From: Zygnema cylindricum
Taxonomy: Eukaryota > Streptophyta > Zygnematophyceae > Zygnematales > Zygnemataceae
Length of the DNA: 64,000 bases
Direction of reading: 5' to 3'
Assembly: GCA_037447655.1 (NCBI GenBank)
Contig: JBBHKE010002019.1
Coordinates: 1 to 64,000, forward strand
Shown: piece after piece, positions 35,346-47,102 of the stretch
Numbering within the stretch: position 1 is the first letter of the stretch
How the letters are laid out: the number at the start of each line of letters is the position of its first letter
The notes under the pieces: generated by a model
What the model was told of the DNA's origin: nothing
Seen by the model: only the letters and a program-made list of their open reading frames with translations
Database searches by the model: none
Position numbers and translations under genes: made by a program

Positions 35346-35654
35346 CAGCAGGCGCAGACGTTGGCTGACCAAAATGTCGGTGGGGGCATAAATTTCTACT
35401 ACCCGGGCAGCGGAAGTAGACGAGGGTTTCATTTAAAGAACATAAAATTTAGTACGACGGGGTAATTGTAAAGCGTAGCGACTCGTGACATTACATTTTC
35501 GAAGTGTATCGAAAAATATTGTCAGAAATACGATACAATATGCAACTCTATCGATGTCCTTTAATTGTACCTTTGTGCTATATTTATGATTTAGAAATTT
35601 AAAGCTCTACTGTACTTTTTGATTTTGTTCGAAAGACGTGTTTTTGGTACGAAC

Positions 35655-35876
35655 ATTACACCGTGTATCGCTATTAGTGTAAGAAAAAAATCGCCACTAA
35701 AACATCTTTTCTCCGTACACTCTTGTCCGAGTTTGAGTTTGAAACCGCCAATCGAAAGCAGAGAATCTTACCTTTTAATCGCTACCGTCAGATCCACAAT
35801 CCGACAAGTGTGTACGGAGAAAAGATGTTTTAAGTGGCAAAAAAAACATTAACACATAGCGATTTACGGTGTACTA
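35655..35876. mobile_element. Short MITE, TACACCG family
   Basis: The ends are TTACACCGTGTATCGCTATT and AGCGATTTACGGTGTACTA. The interior is a self-complementary block (ACATCTTTTCTCCGTACAC / GTGTACGGAGAAAAGATGT) also found at 43.5 kb and 54.3 kb. Confidence 0.65.
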
Positions 35877-37969
35877 GCTGGAAACAAAACTGAGCGCATC
35901 GGCCGATATCATACAGCCAACACTTAGCCATAATTTCGCGTTCCGGCATAAGCAGCCACGTATTTTTGTTTAGCGATTGGGACGATGATTGTAAAAAGTG
36001 GCTATATAAAATTATATGTGAGAGAGGAAAGGAAAGAGGAGACCAAAATAAGTTAATCCTATAAGTTCAAGAAGGCTTTGCAATAAGCAAGGTCATCCAA
36101 CAAAGCATCATTACAAACCCGGTCCAAAAAAAATAAATAATAATAATAATTAATTAATAAGGCGCTCCAATAATTGAACCTAATGCCTTGATGCCTTGTT
36201 GAAGAGTACACGTGCGAATCTAGAAGGTAAGTAGGAGATCTGATGTAAAGCCATGGGTAAGCATTTTGTCTATTTGATAGAAAAGTGGATTTTGGCAATG
36301 TGATTTTTTTTTTTGGTAAGTTATCAAAGAAGGCTATGAAAGGCAACAAATTGACGGCTCAAATATTCAGTAAATAAAAAAGGTTTCCATGCAACAACGC
36401 ATCATGGTTCTATGCAGTAAAGCGTGAGATTCTTCTTTAGCCACGATGGCTTCGCAACCTAAAAATTGACCTAAGTACATTGATTGTATGTTAGTGGCCA
36501 ATGTCGATTTTTCGTTGTTGTCGCCCATATCATTAAGTTAAACACTTCAAAAAAGTACATATCGACTTTATTAAAAAGAGCGATGGTAAACCATATGAGT
36601 CCATGGGAACAAAAAGGGGTAGCAATGCTAAAACTGAAGAAGTACATGTAGAGGGAAGCAAACAAAAAGGATAAGCAAGGCAAAAGCAACGAAAACACAG
36701 AAAAGGGACAAGTAAAACAAAGACTCCCAAAGAAGCAACAAACACCTATGGAAAGACCCAATAGAGTGCGAAAACCAAAATGACCCAACTAAATCCCAAC
36801 ATGACTAAATACCTACGAAAAACAACCACATAACTTGGTTGTTTTTTTTATCACCAGTCAAAAATTAGCCACAAGAATTTATCTGAGAAGAAATAAAAAA
36901 GATTTTTGATACTCAAGAAAGAGTTTTCATACATGAAATAAACTACTAGTCCTGCGATTAAGAATCGCGGTTTTGTAATTATTAAAATTTAGATTTATGG
37001 CTCACGGTCATTTTAGCACCTATCAAAAACAAGATCATCTAACTTTTTGCCTTATCGCAAATTGTTTACTTTTGGATGAATTGCCATGGAAAAGGTGGTG
37101 GTAGATTAATGATACAAATGATTCATAAGTATTAACTCATATTATTTCACCGTTGTTGGAGTTCATAAACGAAGAAAGCTTTTGTTTGATAAATCTACCA
37201 ATTAAAATTTAACTGTTGACCTAAGTTGTAATTGATAAGGATAATTGATACAGTCTGACACAAAAGTAGTGTAGATTAACAGAGTTTTAAGTGCCTACAA
37301 AAATTTGCATAAAATTCACACAAATAAAGTCAAACTATTTTCAAACTGAATATGGAACACTGTTAATCGACATACTTCCGGACTGAGACAAAAAACTGAA
37401 ACGGAGATGGAAACAGAAACTGAAACTGATACAGAGAGTCAAATTGAACCTCTTGAACTGAAACTGAAGAATCCAATGTCAATCTCATATAAAATCGTAC
37501 AATCAACAATTAAAAAATAATCGTCCTTTAATAGTAATACATAAAACTCAACCAAATCATGGATACAACAACTTTTGTGTCTATTCATCGTTCCAAAAGA
37601 GAAACAGAAAAAAAACTGATTGAGATATCCTATTTCCTTCGTAGCAAAGTCGAGGATTTTCCTATAATCCCAATTATTTATCTTTCACCTTTGCTCAATA
37701 GAGTCACCCGGCATTTATGAGAAAATAGTAAAAACTACTTGAATTTGCTTTTGATTTTGAATTGGGGAAATAACTTAATATACATCCTACAACTGTAAAT
37801 AGAACATATATGTACCTAACAAGGGAGAGTATAAAATAGACATAAAACCACACTGCACATTCTCCTTTATAAGTCATTCCATATTTTTTACCCTGTTTCT
37901 CGAGTATACCATATAATTCCGATTTTCTGTTCTATTTGGATACAAAAATTTCAATGAAGACAAATGAAC
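35877..37969. other. AT-rich intergenic DNA downstream of receptor kinase 1
   Basis: No gene was recognised in about 2.1 kb. The open frame at 36471-36788 (minus) is hydrophobic, Phe/Cys-rich and without a family motif. The part nearest 37970 should be the 3' UTR of the kinase gene. Confidence 0.35.
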
Positions 37970-40900
37970 TTATTGTTTAATGACAGCAATGTTCCGAAAA
38001 ATGGCAATTCTTTCTAACAAAAGGACGACTTCAGCCATTGTCGGCCGAGATTCTGGTTTTAAAGAAGTACACATAAGACCGATTTTTAGTGTTCCTAAAA
38101 CCTCACCTACCTCTTCTTGTTTAAGGCTTAACTTTGAGTCAACGGTATCGAGAGCATTTCCCTGAGTCCACATTTTGCTAACCCAAGCACCTAAAGATTC
38201 TCCAGTCAAAGTTTTATCCGTCGGCCTTCTTCCGGTAATAACTTCTAACATTACAACTCCGAAAGCGTAAATATCGGTACGAAAAGAAAATTTTCTCGAG
38301 TGGAAATATTCCATGGGCATGTAACCGACCGTACCACAAACTAAAGTTGACATTTCAGACGAAGAAAAACTACTATTTGCTTCCAATTGGACTTCTCTTG
38401 CAAGACCAAAATCGGCGATATGAGCTTCGAAATCATCGTCCAAAAGAATATTCTGAGGTTTTATGTCTCTATGAATGACCGCCGGATCATTATTATGATG
38501 GAGATACTTAAGTCCTTTCGCAGATCCCAACAACAATTTATATCTTATGTCCCAATTTTGATGAACTGAAACAGTGCTTTTAAGGAAACCCGCTAGATCT
38601 CCTCCTGCGAAAAACTCATATATAAGCAAAGCTTCTTTTTTACTTACATAACTCGCAATGAGCTTTACGATATTTCGATGTTTTATTCTTCCTAAGGTAT
38701 CCATTTCAGCTTGAAGCTCTCTCTTCCCTTGACTGCTGGCTTGAGAAAGGCGTTTGATAGCTACCATTGTATGGCCGTCAGAAAGGAGGGCCCTGTGGAT
38801 AAAACAAAACCCTAAATGATTTAATACTCTCAATTTGTGAATATTGGGCCGATGAAAGCCAATATCGCTGATGCTTGTTGAGTTTGAGCCAATATTCTAC
38901 TTGTTATTGAGAGTTTCTGTGAAGTAAACTTTGTGATGCATTGAGTCTTTTTGCTGAGTCAGTACACTACTTGTTGTAAGTTTCGGGTAAGTCATATTTT
39001 TGATACCTGTCGAGTCTTTTTGTTGGGTCGATATTTTACTGCTTGTTGATATTTTATGTAAAAAAAAAATTCTGATGCCTGTTAAGTTTTTTCTAAACTT
39101 CTTTCCTACTGCTTGTTGAACGTTTTCTGTTCAGACAATATACTGATGTCTCTAAATTCTCATTTAGGGTTTTTATTCTAGTGCTTGAAATTTTCTGTGT
39201 ATCAATATTCTGATATTGGTTAACATTTTGATGCTTGACGAGAAACTACCTGAATGCGTGGACTCCCTACCATAGCATTATTCAGTCATATTATAATGAT
39301 TATAAAATACATTTGTTTAGTCAACATAATTTCTGAGTCGAACATTTCATTCACGCAGCCAGCATTCACATGGTTGTTTTGATTTCAACAACTTCTGTAC
39401 GACCTGCCACAATTTTTGACATATAGGCATAAAGAAAGCAAATCTGAACAAGCAGGAGTATTAAATAATAACACACAAAAATAATAAATGATATAATGAA
39501 AATGTATTCGAGGATTCCACCTCCTGAAAAGAACAAAAAAGATGCGTAAAAAATGCGAAAAAGAAAGGTTGAGTATCATACTTGTACACAGATCCAAATC
39601 CACCAATTCCGAGAAGTTGCGTTTCCGACCAGTTACCAGTAGCCCTCAAGATTTCCTTATAAGTGAGAGAAACAGGCAATTTGTGGTAAAGTTTTAGCTC
39701 TCCCCCGTCGGGTCCAGACCTTCGAAGCCGATAAAAAACATGGACTCCGATAATGAGCACAATAATTAACATACATAAGCTTCCCAGAACTATTCCGGCA
39801 ATAAACCCAGGCAGAAGCTTAACCGGACATGAATTAAGAGGTTCCCCACAAAGCCCTGCATTGTTTTTAAAAGCAGAGGCTTCAAAAAGGCTCAAATTTC
39901 CCCTAGGAATCTGACCCGACAAACGATTGTCTGAGAAGTCGACTAATTTAAGTTCAGCAAGACCACTAAGTTCACGTGGAATAGAACCAGTGAGCTCATT
40001 TCTGGAGAGATTCAATTCAAAAAGTACAGAAAGGTTGCCGAGATCTGAAGGGATCCTTCCAGAAAGTCTATTATTGCTTAAATCCAGAATATTTAAGCTT
40101 GTAAGTTTGCCTATACTTCTGGGAATGGAGTTTGACAGGCGGTTATTGTTCAGTTCCAAGTAACTGAGAACTGGCAGATTTCCAAGCTCCGAAGGAATGT
40201 CACCTAACAAATTATTATTTGAAAGAGAAAGAACGTGGAGCATTTTCATGTTTCCGATTATTGAAGGAATTCGTCCCGAGAGATTGTTATTTTGAAGATG
40301 TAATCGAACGAGTTGGTTCAGAGCGTCCAAAGTGTCTGGAAGGGAGCCATGGATTTGGTTGTCGGAAAGATAAACAAGACGAAATGAAGAATTTTCTGCA
40401 GCTTGGATTGGAATTAACAGAGGTCCTGAGAGTTCGTTGGAGTGAAGATCTAATGTGTTAATTGTAGACGAAAGGAAAAGCTCAGGAGGAATGGCCCCGG
40501 TGAGTTTATTGTTGGAAATATTGAGCTTTAGAGGACCGAAAATTATAGGACTAGAATTTTCCATTTTCAAGGATGGAATTGGTCCCCAAAATTTGTTACC
40601 GGAGAGGTCAATGTTAACCATATTTGAACTGAAAACGTTCGGAGGAATAGTACCACCTAAAAAGTTGTTATGGATATCAAACTCTGTCAATGTGGGAATA
40701 TCAAAAATGGATGAGGGGAGTGGCCCAGCTAATAAATTGTTGCCCAAAACAATCTTGCTGAGGTTGGTATTGTAATACCGAGGAAGATTTCCTGAAAAAA
40801 AGTTATGAGAAAGATCAAGAACAGTTATATCTGGGAATTTGGTGAAGTATTCAAGAGGAATTGAACCATTTAAGGAGTTTCCTTTCAAATAGATACCTGT

Positions 40901-42298
40901 ATTCAGTCCTTGTCTGCAACAATTAATAAGTTCTAGAGGAAGTTCGCCAGACAGTGAATTGTTTTCTAATCGCAAAACAGATAGCTTTGACAGGTTTTGA
41001 AAAGTTTTGGGAATTGAGCCATAAAGGGAACAGTTATCAAGTTTCAAACTATCCAGCTTCGTGCAATTTGACAATAGTGGATTAAGAGTTGTATTCAAGG
41101 GATTGTATCCAAGTGCTAAATCCGTAAGCTCTTTTAAATTCTCAAATGAGTCAGGAATGGGTCCTACAAAACTGTTATTACTTAAATCGAGAATTACCAA
41201 TTGAGAAAGATTGCCAAAAGATGAAGGAATGGGTCCTGAAAAGGAATTTTGAGAAAGATAAAGGAGCTGAAGAGATGAAAAGCCAGACCAATCTATGAGA
41301 GAAGATAGGTTTCCACTGAGCTGGTTATATTGTACCTGGAAGTCTGTCAAATTGACACAATTTACTAAATTTGAAGGGAGAGGTCCTGAAAAACGGTTAT
41401 TTGCAAAATTCAAAACATTGAAATGCGTACAATTTTGGAATAACAGTGGTGAAATTTCGCCCGAAAAATCATTATTATCCAAGGAAAGTGTTGACAGAGA
41501 AGAAAGTTTGCCCAATTCTGAGGGGATCACTCCCGATAACTGGTTACTACTAACAGAAAAGTAAGTAAGTTTAAAAAGTTTCACAATGCTAGGGGACAAA
41601 TTTCCACTCAGCCGATTAGAAGACAGGTCCAAATATTCTAAATCAATGAGATTCCACAAAGTTTCTGGAATGTTTTCGGAACAGGAACTTTCTGACAGGT
41701 CTAGATATTTTAATTGGACAAGGTTTCCAATGCTCTGCGAAATGGGTCCGCGGAGAAGATTTACTGAAATGCAAAGATATTCGAGATTTGTGCAATTAAA
41801 TAGCGACTCTGGAATCAAATCTGTGAAGGAATTAAAACCCAAATCCAAAAAGCGTAAAAACTTCAGTTTCCCAATGGTCTCCGGAATGTCTCCGTGTAGA
41901 GTGTTACCGTTGAGCGCTAAAGTTTCCAAACGGTCGAGATTCCCAATTTCGGGTGCGAGACTACCTTCTAAGGAAGAAAATGAAACATCAAGTGCTGTGA
42001 CGCGACCGTCGGTGCAATTAATTCCTGACCAATTACAAACATTTGTCGAAAGGTTCCAGGAAAGTGTGGCATTGTACGGATCCGATTTGATTCTGTCTTT
42101 GAAAGCGAGAAGTGCCGAGGTGTCAGTGGAAAGATCGGAGGCTTGGGAGAAGGAGGGGAGGGAGAGGAGGGAGAGGAGGGAGAAGAGGGTGTGGAGGGAG
42201 AAGCGGGAGCGGAGAAGGACGCGAGAGAGGGAGGACAGGGATAGGAGAGGGTGTAGGCCGGGAAGGAGAGAGCGAAGGGAGGACCAGGAAGTGGGCAT
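37970..42298 (-). CDS. LRR receptor-like kinase 1
   Basis: Exon 1 is 42298-39582 and exon 2 is 38792-37970. The intron (donor GTATGA, acceptor CCACAG) splits the Lys codon after GFGSVY. The product has 1,179 residues. A long signal peptide ends near SLPSFSQAS (about 53). The N-cap has the Cys pair CNWSGINC. About 28 leucine-rich repeats follow, then a C-cap LCGEPLNSC, a membrane helix at about 832-856, and a cytoplasmic kinase. Kinase motifs: GIGGFGS, VAIK, HRDIKPQN, DFG, so it should be an active RD kinase. The APE motif reads PME (GYMPMEY). Family members perceive extracellular peptides or hormones at the plasma membrane; the ligand is unknown. The start was chosen by homology with its tandem paralogue; the frame stays open upstream only because the CT leader lacks stops. 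Confidence 0.9.
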
Positions 42299-42800
42299 TG
42301 TGTGAATCAGGAGGAAGGGGGAAAGGGAAGGAATGGGGAGAAAGAGGAAGAAGGAAAGGAAAAGGGAGAAGCAGAGGGAGAGGGAGAGAGAGCTCTGAAG
42401 AGGAAGAAGGAAAGGAAGGGAAAAAGTGAAGAAGAGAGGGAATGCGGAAGAGCAAATAAGAGGGGAAAAGTAGAGGGGTAGGTAGAAGGAAAGCGGTGAT
42501 AGAAAAGAGAGGAAGTACAAAAATAGAGTAGAGAACCAAGGGGAGAAGAGAGGTAAAGTGGGAATGAAAGGGGAAAGGCGAAAAGAAAGAGAGAGGGAGG
42601 GGAAACAGGAGAGAAAGGCGAGGGAGAAGCAATGTAGGGGGAGAAAAATAAGAGGGAGAAGGAGGAGAGGCTTGGGAGGAGGAGAAGGGAGAGAGGAAGG
42701 AAGGAAAACAGGGAGAGGGAGGAAGAAAAGACCCTTATTATAGTTGAGTGGGAGAAATACTGTAAAGAGCAAAACATGTGTGTGTGAGAGAGAGAGAGAG
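42299..42800 (-). repeat. CT-rich leader of receptor kinase 1
   Basis: The plus strand is GA-rich over 500 bp (AGGGAGAAG units), ending in GA dinucleotides at 42785-42805. It is directly upstream of the ATG and mirrors the leaders of receptor kinase 2 and the SAP-like gene. The GA-rich pattern continues into the signal-peptide codons (42130-42298). Confidence 0.75.
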
Positions 42801-42837
42801 AGAGTGAAGTCAAGATAAGTGAGGAGAGTACAGTAGT

Positions 42838-42847
42838 GTGACGTCAC
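42838..42847. promoter_or_regulatory. GTGACGTCAC palindrome upstream of receptor kinase 1
   Basis: This perfect 10-bp palindrome has the TGACGTCA core bound by TGA/bZIP factors. It sits at the outer edge of the CT leader, 540 bp before the ATG. Confidence 0.4.
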
Positions 42848-43332
42848 TATAAGGTTTACATTTTCATCCACAGTTTACAGGTGGAACAAATTTGAAAACT
42901 TGGAAGCTTTTGAAACTTAGATATTTAAAAAAAAATTGGTAATTCCCATCTCTAAGGATGATGCAGAAACGAAACACAGGGGAAGAGAGAGAGAGCGAGA
43001 GAGAAGAAAGGACAATAAACACGGCATTACTGTACTGTAGTTACCGACTTAACTCCAGTAAAAGTCGGCAGGGCCGGAAAAGCTTTGTCGTTTTCTGCCT
43101 GGAATTCTGTTACGAAGATTTCGTATGCTGGTTTGCCGTCGCGTACATAGCTTCTAATTTTACGTCAATGTAACAAAAAACGGTTAGCAATTACTTCCTG
43201 ACAGCGAACCAGCGTATAATACGACCATTACGAAAATCCGCTTACGATATGATGATGACAGAAATCCGCCGTAACAGAGGTTGTACGCAAGAAGGTTTTA
43301 ATTGTGCATGTGACCATGCAGTGAAAATGTAC
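42848..43332. other. Intergenic DNA
   Basis: No gene or recognised element was seen between the receptor kinase leader and the 36-bp repeats. Confidence 0.3.
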
Positions 43333-43440
43333 TGTACGGCGAAGACGTGGAAGGGATGTTATAGTAAATGTAGGGCGAACACGTGGAAGGGAAGTTATAG
43401 TAAATGTACGGTGAACAAGTGGAAGGGAAGTTATAGTTAC
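43333..43440. repeat. Three tandem 36-bp repeats
   Basis: Each unit reads TGTA-GG-GAA---GTGGAAGGGA-GTTATAGT, with a few substitutions. The array sits immediately left of a TACACCG MITE. Confidence 0.85.
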
Positions 43441-43474
43441 TGTACTGTACTTGCTCATAAAGAACTCGCACACA

Positions 43475-43695
43475 ATACACCGCTAGTCGTTAATAGCGTT
43501 GAAGATAATTTTGCCACCTAAAATATATTTTCTTCGTGCACACTTGTCGGATGTCAATCGAAGACCGCCAAATACGAAGGTGAGAAACTTGCCTTCCAAT
43601 TGAAACCGTCGGATTTACAATCGGACAAATGTGCACGGAGAAAAGATGTTTTGAGTGGCGAAAATAACTTTAACATTAATAACGATTGGCGTCTG
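43475..43695. mobile_element. Short MITE, TACACCG family
   Basis: The ends are ATACACCGCTAGTCGTTAAT and ATTAATAACGATTGGCGTCTG. The interior has the same inverted block (CGTGCACACTTGTCGGA / TCGGACAAATGTGCACG) as the elements at 35.7 kb and 54.3 kb. Confidence 0.65.
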
Positions 43696-43811
43696 AGTCA
43701 AACTCACATGATGATAAGAGTTCCCACTACAGTACAGTAATGTTGTGCTTCATGGTCGAACCGATATTAAACCAATATTTTTGGTAGCCGATATGTATAA
43801 TCGCTGGTTGG

Positions 43812-44021
43812 TCAGAGGTCACAAAAGACAAAATTCCAACAATCAGAATCCGACATTTTTTTTTTGGGCTTACCCGGCCGTACCCGACATTTTTTTTGTT
43901 TTTGAACCTCCCGGCCGAATCCTGCCGGCCCCCAAAATTCAGGACCCGAATCCGATCCGGATCCGATGCGGCTTGCGGGTACGGATATGGTACGGATAAG
44001 GGTACCCGATTGTGACCTCTG
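43812..44021. mobile_element. Short hAT element, CAGAGGTCGC family
   Basis: The ends are CAGAGGTCACAAAAGAC and TTGTGACCTCTG. The 8-bp flanks are TGGTTGGT and TGGTTTGG. The GC-rich interior (CCGATCCGGATCCGATGCGG) resembles the left part of 59661-60432. Confidence 0.7.
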
Positions 44022-45708
44022 TGGTTTGGTCAACGTACCGATATCATTGGATTTTGACCTCTACAGTACTGTACTGTAGCGCCATTAATAATTTGTCTTG
44101 CCTCCGGGCCTGCATATATCGCGAACCATAATATCGGCTGTAGTATCGCTTGACAAATAGATGGATTGTTTCGTGACAACTGGCGCGAACATAAAATCCA
44201 CTTACAAGCGGAGAAATGAAAGGTTTATGATTGGTCACACGTGGCTGCCAATCATGCAATTATGTTATATGGTCCGAGTGGACCATAGATTCGTGAGACG
44301 AGGTATATGCGGAATATGGAATACTTCACAGACTGGTCAAGAAATTCTGACTCAATTTTTCAAAACCCTAAAAACAGTAACCGCCACACAGTTGGTCCTG
44401 TACGGAGAAAGAATACAATTTGATTTTTTCAAGACGACAAAATTGAAGTTCCGACGTAGAATATTTTATTCACGGATTTGGCGGATTGTATTAAACTTTT
44501 ACTCTGCGAGATGTAAGCCCATACAGTATGCATACAATATGTGGATATTTAGTAAAATACTAAAATGTGCTCGAAACCTGTATAGTATCGGTTGTAATAA
44601 ATTTAAAATATTCATAAACATGAAATCCAGAGGAAGTCTCTTCTTCAGCTATAGGGACATTTTTCGTACAGTAACCAAAACTGGAGTTCTATCTTCTCAG
44701 TTTGTGAGCTGAGCAATCACAACACGTGGCGATCATGGCTATTTTTTTATTGGCTCAGGGAGTTGATAATCATTACAACATAATAACCTTTAGTGCATTA
44801 TTCCGTGCGAACAAGCTGGATTATGGGAAGAGAATATCGCCCTTTGTACAGAAAAAACAAAATGTTGTTATCAACTTTATTTTGGATTCAAGGACCCAAA
44901 GCCAACAAAACGTTAACGTTAACAAAATATTTTACCCAACAACCCACCGATACTGCTACAACCTATTCAAGACTTGCAACTTGATTGGACAGCAAAGATA
45001 CGATCTGTCACGTGCGTATTAACAATGTCGCGTACGATGAAAACTGACCCGCGACAAAATTTTAAAACGAAATGCAACGTATCAGCATCCTACGGACACG
45101 ATTCCTAACAAATTCCTGCATTTGTAATTTTGTACTGTTGCTATCTACGCGGGTAGCCGCGTTCAAATGTACTTGCCGACATTTGATGTACGGAAAGACT
45201 CGCATTGAATGGCCCCCCCGCAAAGGTTGACCGCCTTGATTACCGGGCCGGAATTTACCAAACCGAGGTGTGATTCGCCCCAGAGATTGAAAATTTGAAA
45301 TAGATTTGATTTCCAAAAAGGCAAAAACGCGATAATAGTACCATCAAAGTACAAAACATGATTGAGAAGATTCCAAGGATTACATGTGGTCCATGTAAGT
45401 TTTGGCGCTTTGTCGCGCATAGGGGACTCACTGTCCGTACGAGTTTAAAAAAATCAGACGTGACGCGTCGTTTATGTGTATAATCTGTCGGCGAGCATAA
45501 TGGGGTTCAAAGGAGACAGTAAGGTAAACGGAGCGTAAAAATAAAGTGTACGATCAGCTCGTCTTTCATGAACCGACATGATATGTTTTTGGATTTGCAA
45601 TGTGTGAATAAATGTGAATGTGGATATCAGCGCCGCAATGTTGGTTCGTGGATAGTGTGGTTCTCGTCGCGCGTCACGTCGCGCATTTTGATTCATTTAG
45701 TTACGTTT
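44022..45708. other. Intergenic DNA with an unrecognised open frame
   Basis: The plus-strand frame at 44161-44712 (183 codons) is the longest. Its product is Phe/Arg/Tyr-rich without a recognised motif, and the codon use looks like random AT-rich DNA. No splice context or leader supports it. The remainder shows nothing recognisable. Confidence 0.3.
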
Positions 45709-46265
45709 GGTACACCGTCAATCGCTATTAGAGTAAAGGAATAAATAGCGTAAAAAACAAATTAGTGTTATTAACACTAATCGGGATTTTTTTTTTTTTG
45801 AAAAAAATATATATATATACTAATTAATCCCTAACTGTAATTTGGGTTGTCCTGAATAATAAATACCCACCCTTTCAATGTCTACAGTAATATGTGTATT
45901 CCTACAAAATCTGACAATTCGTACGCGATCGCGCTGTTCACACGGTCGACGGACGAGCATATGAGAACGTGATTTTTTTCGACGAGTTTGCATCTCTTTC
46001 TTCCAGTGCACATTCACATGTGTGTGCAATAATGTTAAGTGTCTTTTTATGCCTTTGTAATTCAAAAAGTACCATTTCGTACGGGAATATCCCGTCCGTA
46101 CGTCACACTATTTCCATCGCAGTGTACTTCCATTATTAACGCTAATTGAAAAAAAACCCTAATTATAATAATGGAAAAAATAGAATTATGGATTGTATTT
46201 CGGGTTTTTTTTCTTGAAAAAAGGGCACGGCGTTATATACTCTAATAGTGATTGACGGTGTACTG
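45709..46265. mobile_element. MITE, TACACCG family
   Basis: The ends are GGTACACCGTCAATCGCTAT and ATAGTGATTGACGGTGTACTG, nearly perfect inverses. It is 557 bp, similar in size to 5709-6258, and non-coding. TA follows the right end. Confidence 0.7.
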
Positions 46266-46275
46266 TACATGTACT

Positions 46276-46320
46276 TTACGTTTCGTTTCGTTTCGTTTCG
46301 TTTCATTTCGTTTCGTATAC
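46276..46320. repeat. TTTCG pentanucleotide microsatellite
   Basis: About eight TTTCG units occur in a row, with one TTTCA variant. Confidence 0.85.
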
Positions 46321-46483
46321 ACGATTTGGCTTGTTTCGTTTAGGGCGAAGTTGAGTTTACGTATAATACTTTTAATAGTTTCGTTTCGAGTAGTTTCGAT
46401 TTGCGTCGATCCTTAATTTACGTCGAAGTTCAATGTGATGTTTCGCGAATTAGAAATTTAAATTCAACTTTGTGGGGGAAAGT

Positions 46484-46950
46484 TCAAAAAGCCAGCTTGT
46501 GTAAACAATGTATTGTAATGTATGAGGAAAAGAATTCAGATGATATGAATGTATTTTCCAGTGTCTTTGAGAATCTTTTGTATGTATTATGAGCTGGTGA
46601 TGTTGCATTTGTGTTCAATTTCGCCTCAGCATTGAGCAATTTGTCAATTTGGTGTGCATTTCGATTTAGTGTCGATTCTATCAATATGAAAAAAATCTCA
46701 AAGAGTTCTCCAAATGACCCAAGACTTTGTAAACTTGAGGGATTTGGACTCCTTATGAGACTATCCGCATCACGTGTATCTCTCGCTCTTGGCAAATGGT
46801 TTCAAAGTCATACTCTTGTAGGAAGCCCGACAAACGAGCATTACCATAAAATTGTTGTTCTCCATGATCCATTTCAAAGGCTGGTGGTCAATATTAAGAG
46901 TAAATATGTTGGAGGATTGCCCACTTCAGACTCCACACGTGTGTAACGCG
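46484..46950 (-). pseudogene. Decayed gypsy-type RNase H fragment
   Basis: On the minus strand the segment reads TDHQPLKWIMENNN, then after a frame change LQEYDFETI, then RDADSLIRSPNPSS. This is the order seen in the RNase H region of Ty3/gypsy elements (DHxPLxW, LQEYDF, ADxLSR). At least one frameshift is needed and no other pol domain is nearby. It is unrelated in detail to the 18-25 kb element. Confidence 0.6.
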
Positions 46951-47020
46951 TTAAATGCTGATTTCGCCAGTGCGCTGTTCATTCCTTTAAATTCGTTTTA
47001 GGCGCGTATATGCGCTATCT

Positions 47021-47050
47021 GCTGGGTAGCTCAGTTGGTAAAGTTAGTGA
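47021..47050 (+). repeat. tRNA-like 5' half (A box)
   Basis: GCTGGGTAGCTCAGTTGGTAAAG... has the tRNA acceptor, A box and D-arm layout, but no anticodon arm or B box follows. It may be a truncated tRNA or SINE. Confidence 0.4.
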
Positions 47051-47057
47051 ACAATTA

Positions 47058-47102
47058 AAGCACGATGTGATATACATTTTCAAGCACGATGTGATATACA
47101 TT
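47058..47102. repeat. Direct repeat of 21 bp
   Basis: AAGCACGATGTGATATACATT occurs at 47058-47078 and 47082-47102, three bases apart, just after the tRNA-like fragment. Confidence 0.8.

Noticed and set aside
42299-42871. N-terminal extension of receptor kinase 1 by about 190 codons
   Set aside because: It translates the CT leader into low-complexity sequence, and the paralogue starts at the equivalent MPT position next to a signal peptide.
44161-44712. 183-codon plus-strand frame as a gene
   Set aside because: No motif, splice support or leader; composition looks random.
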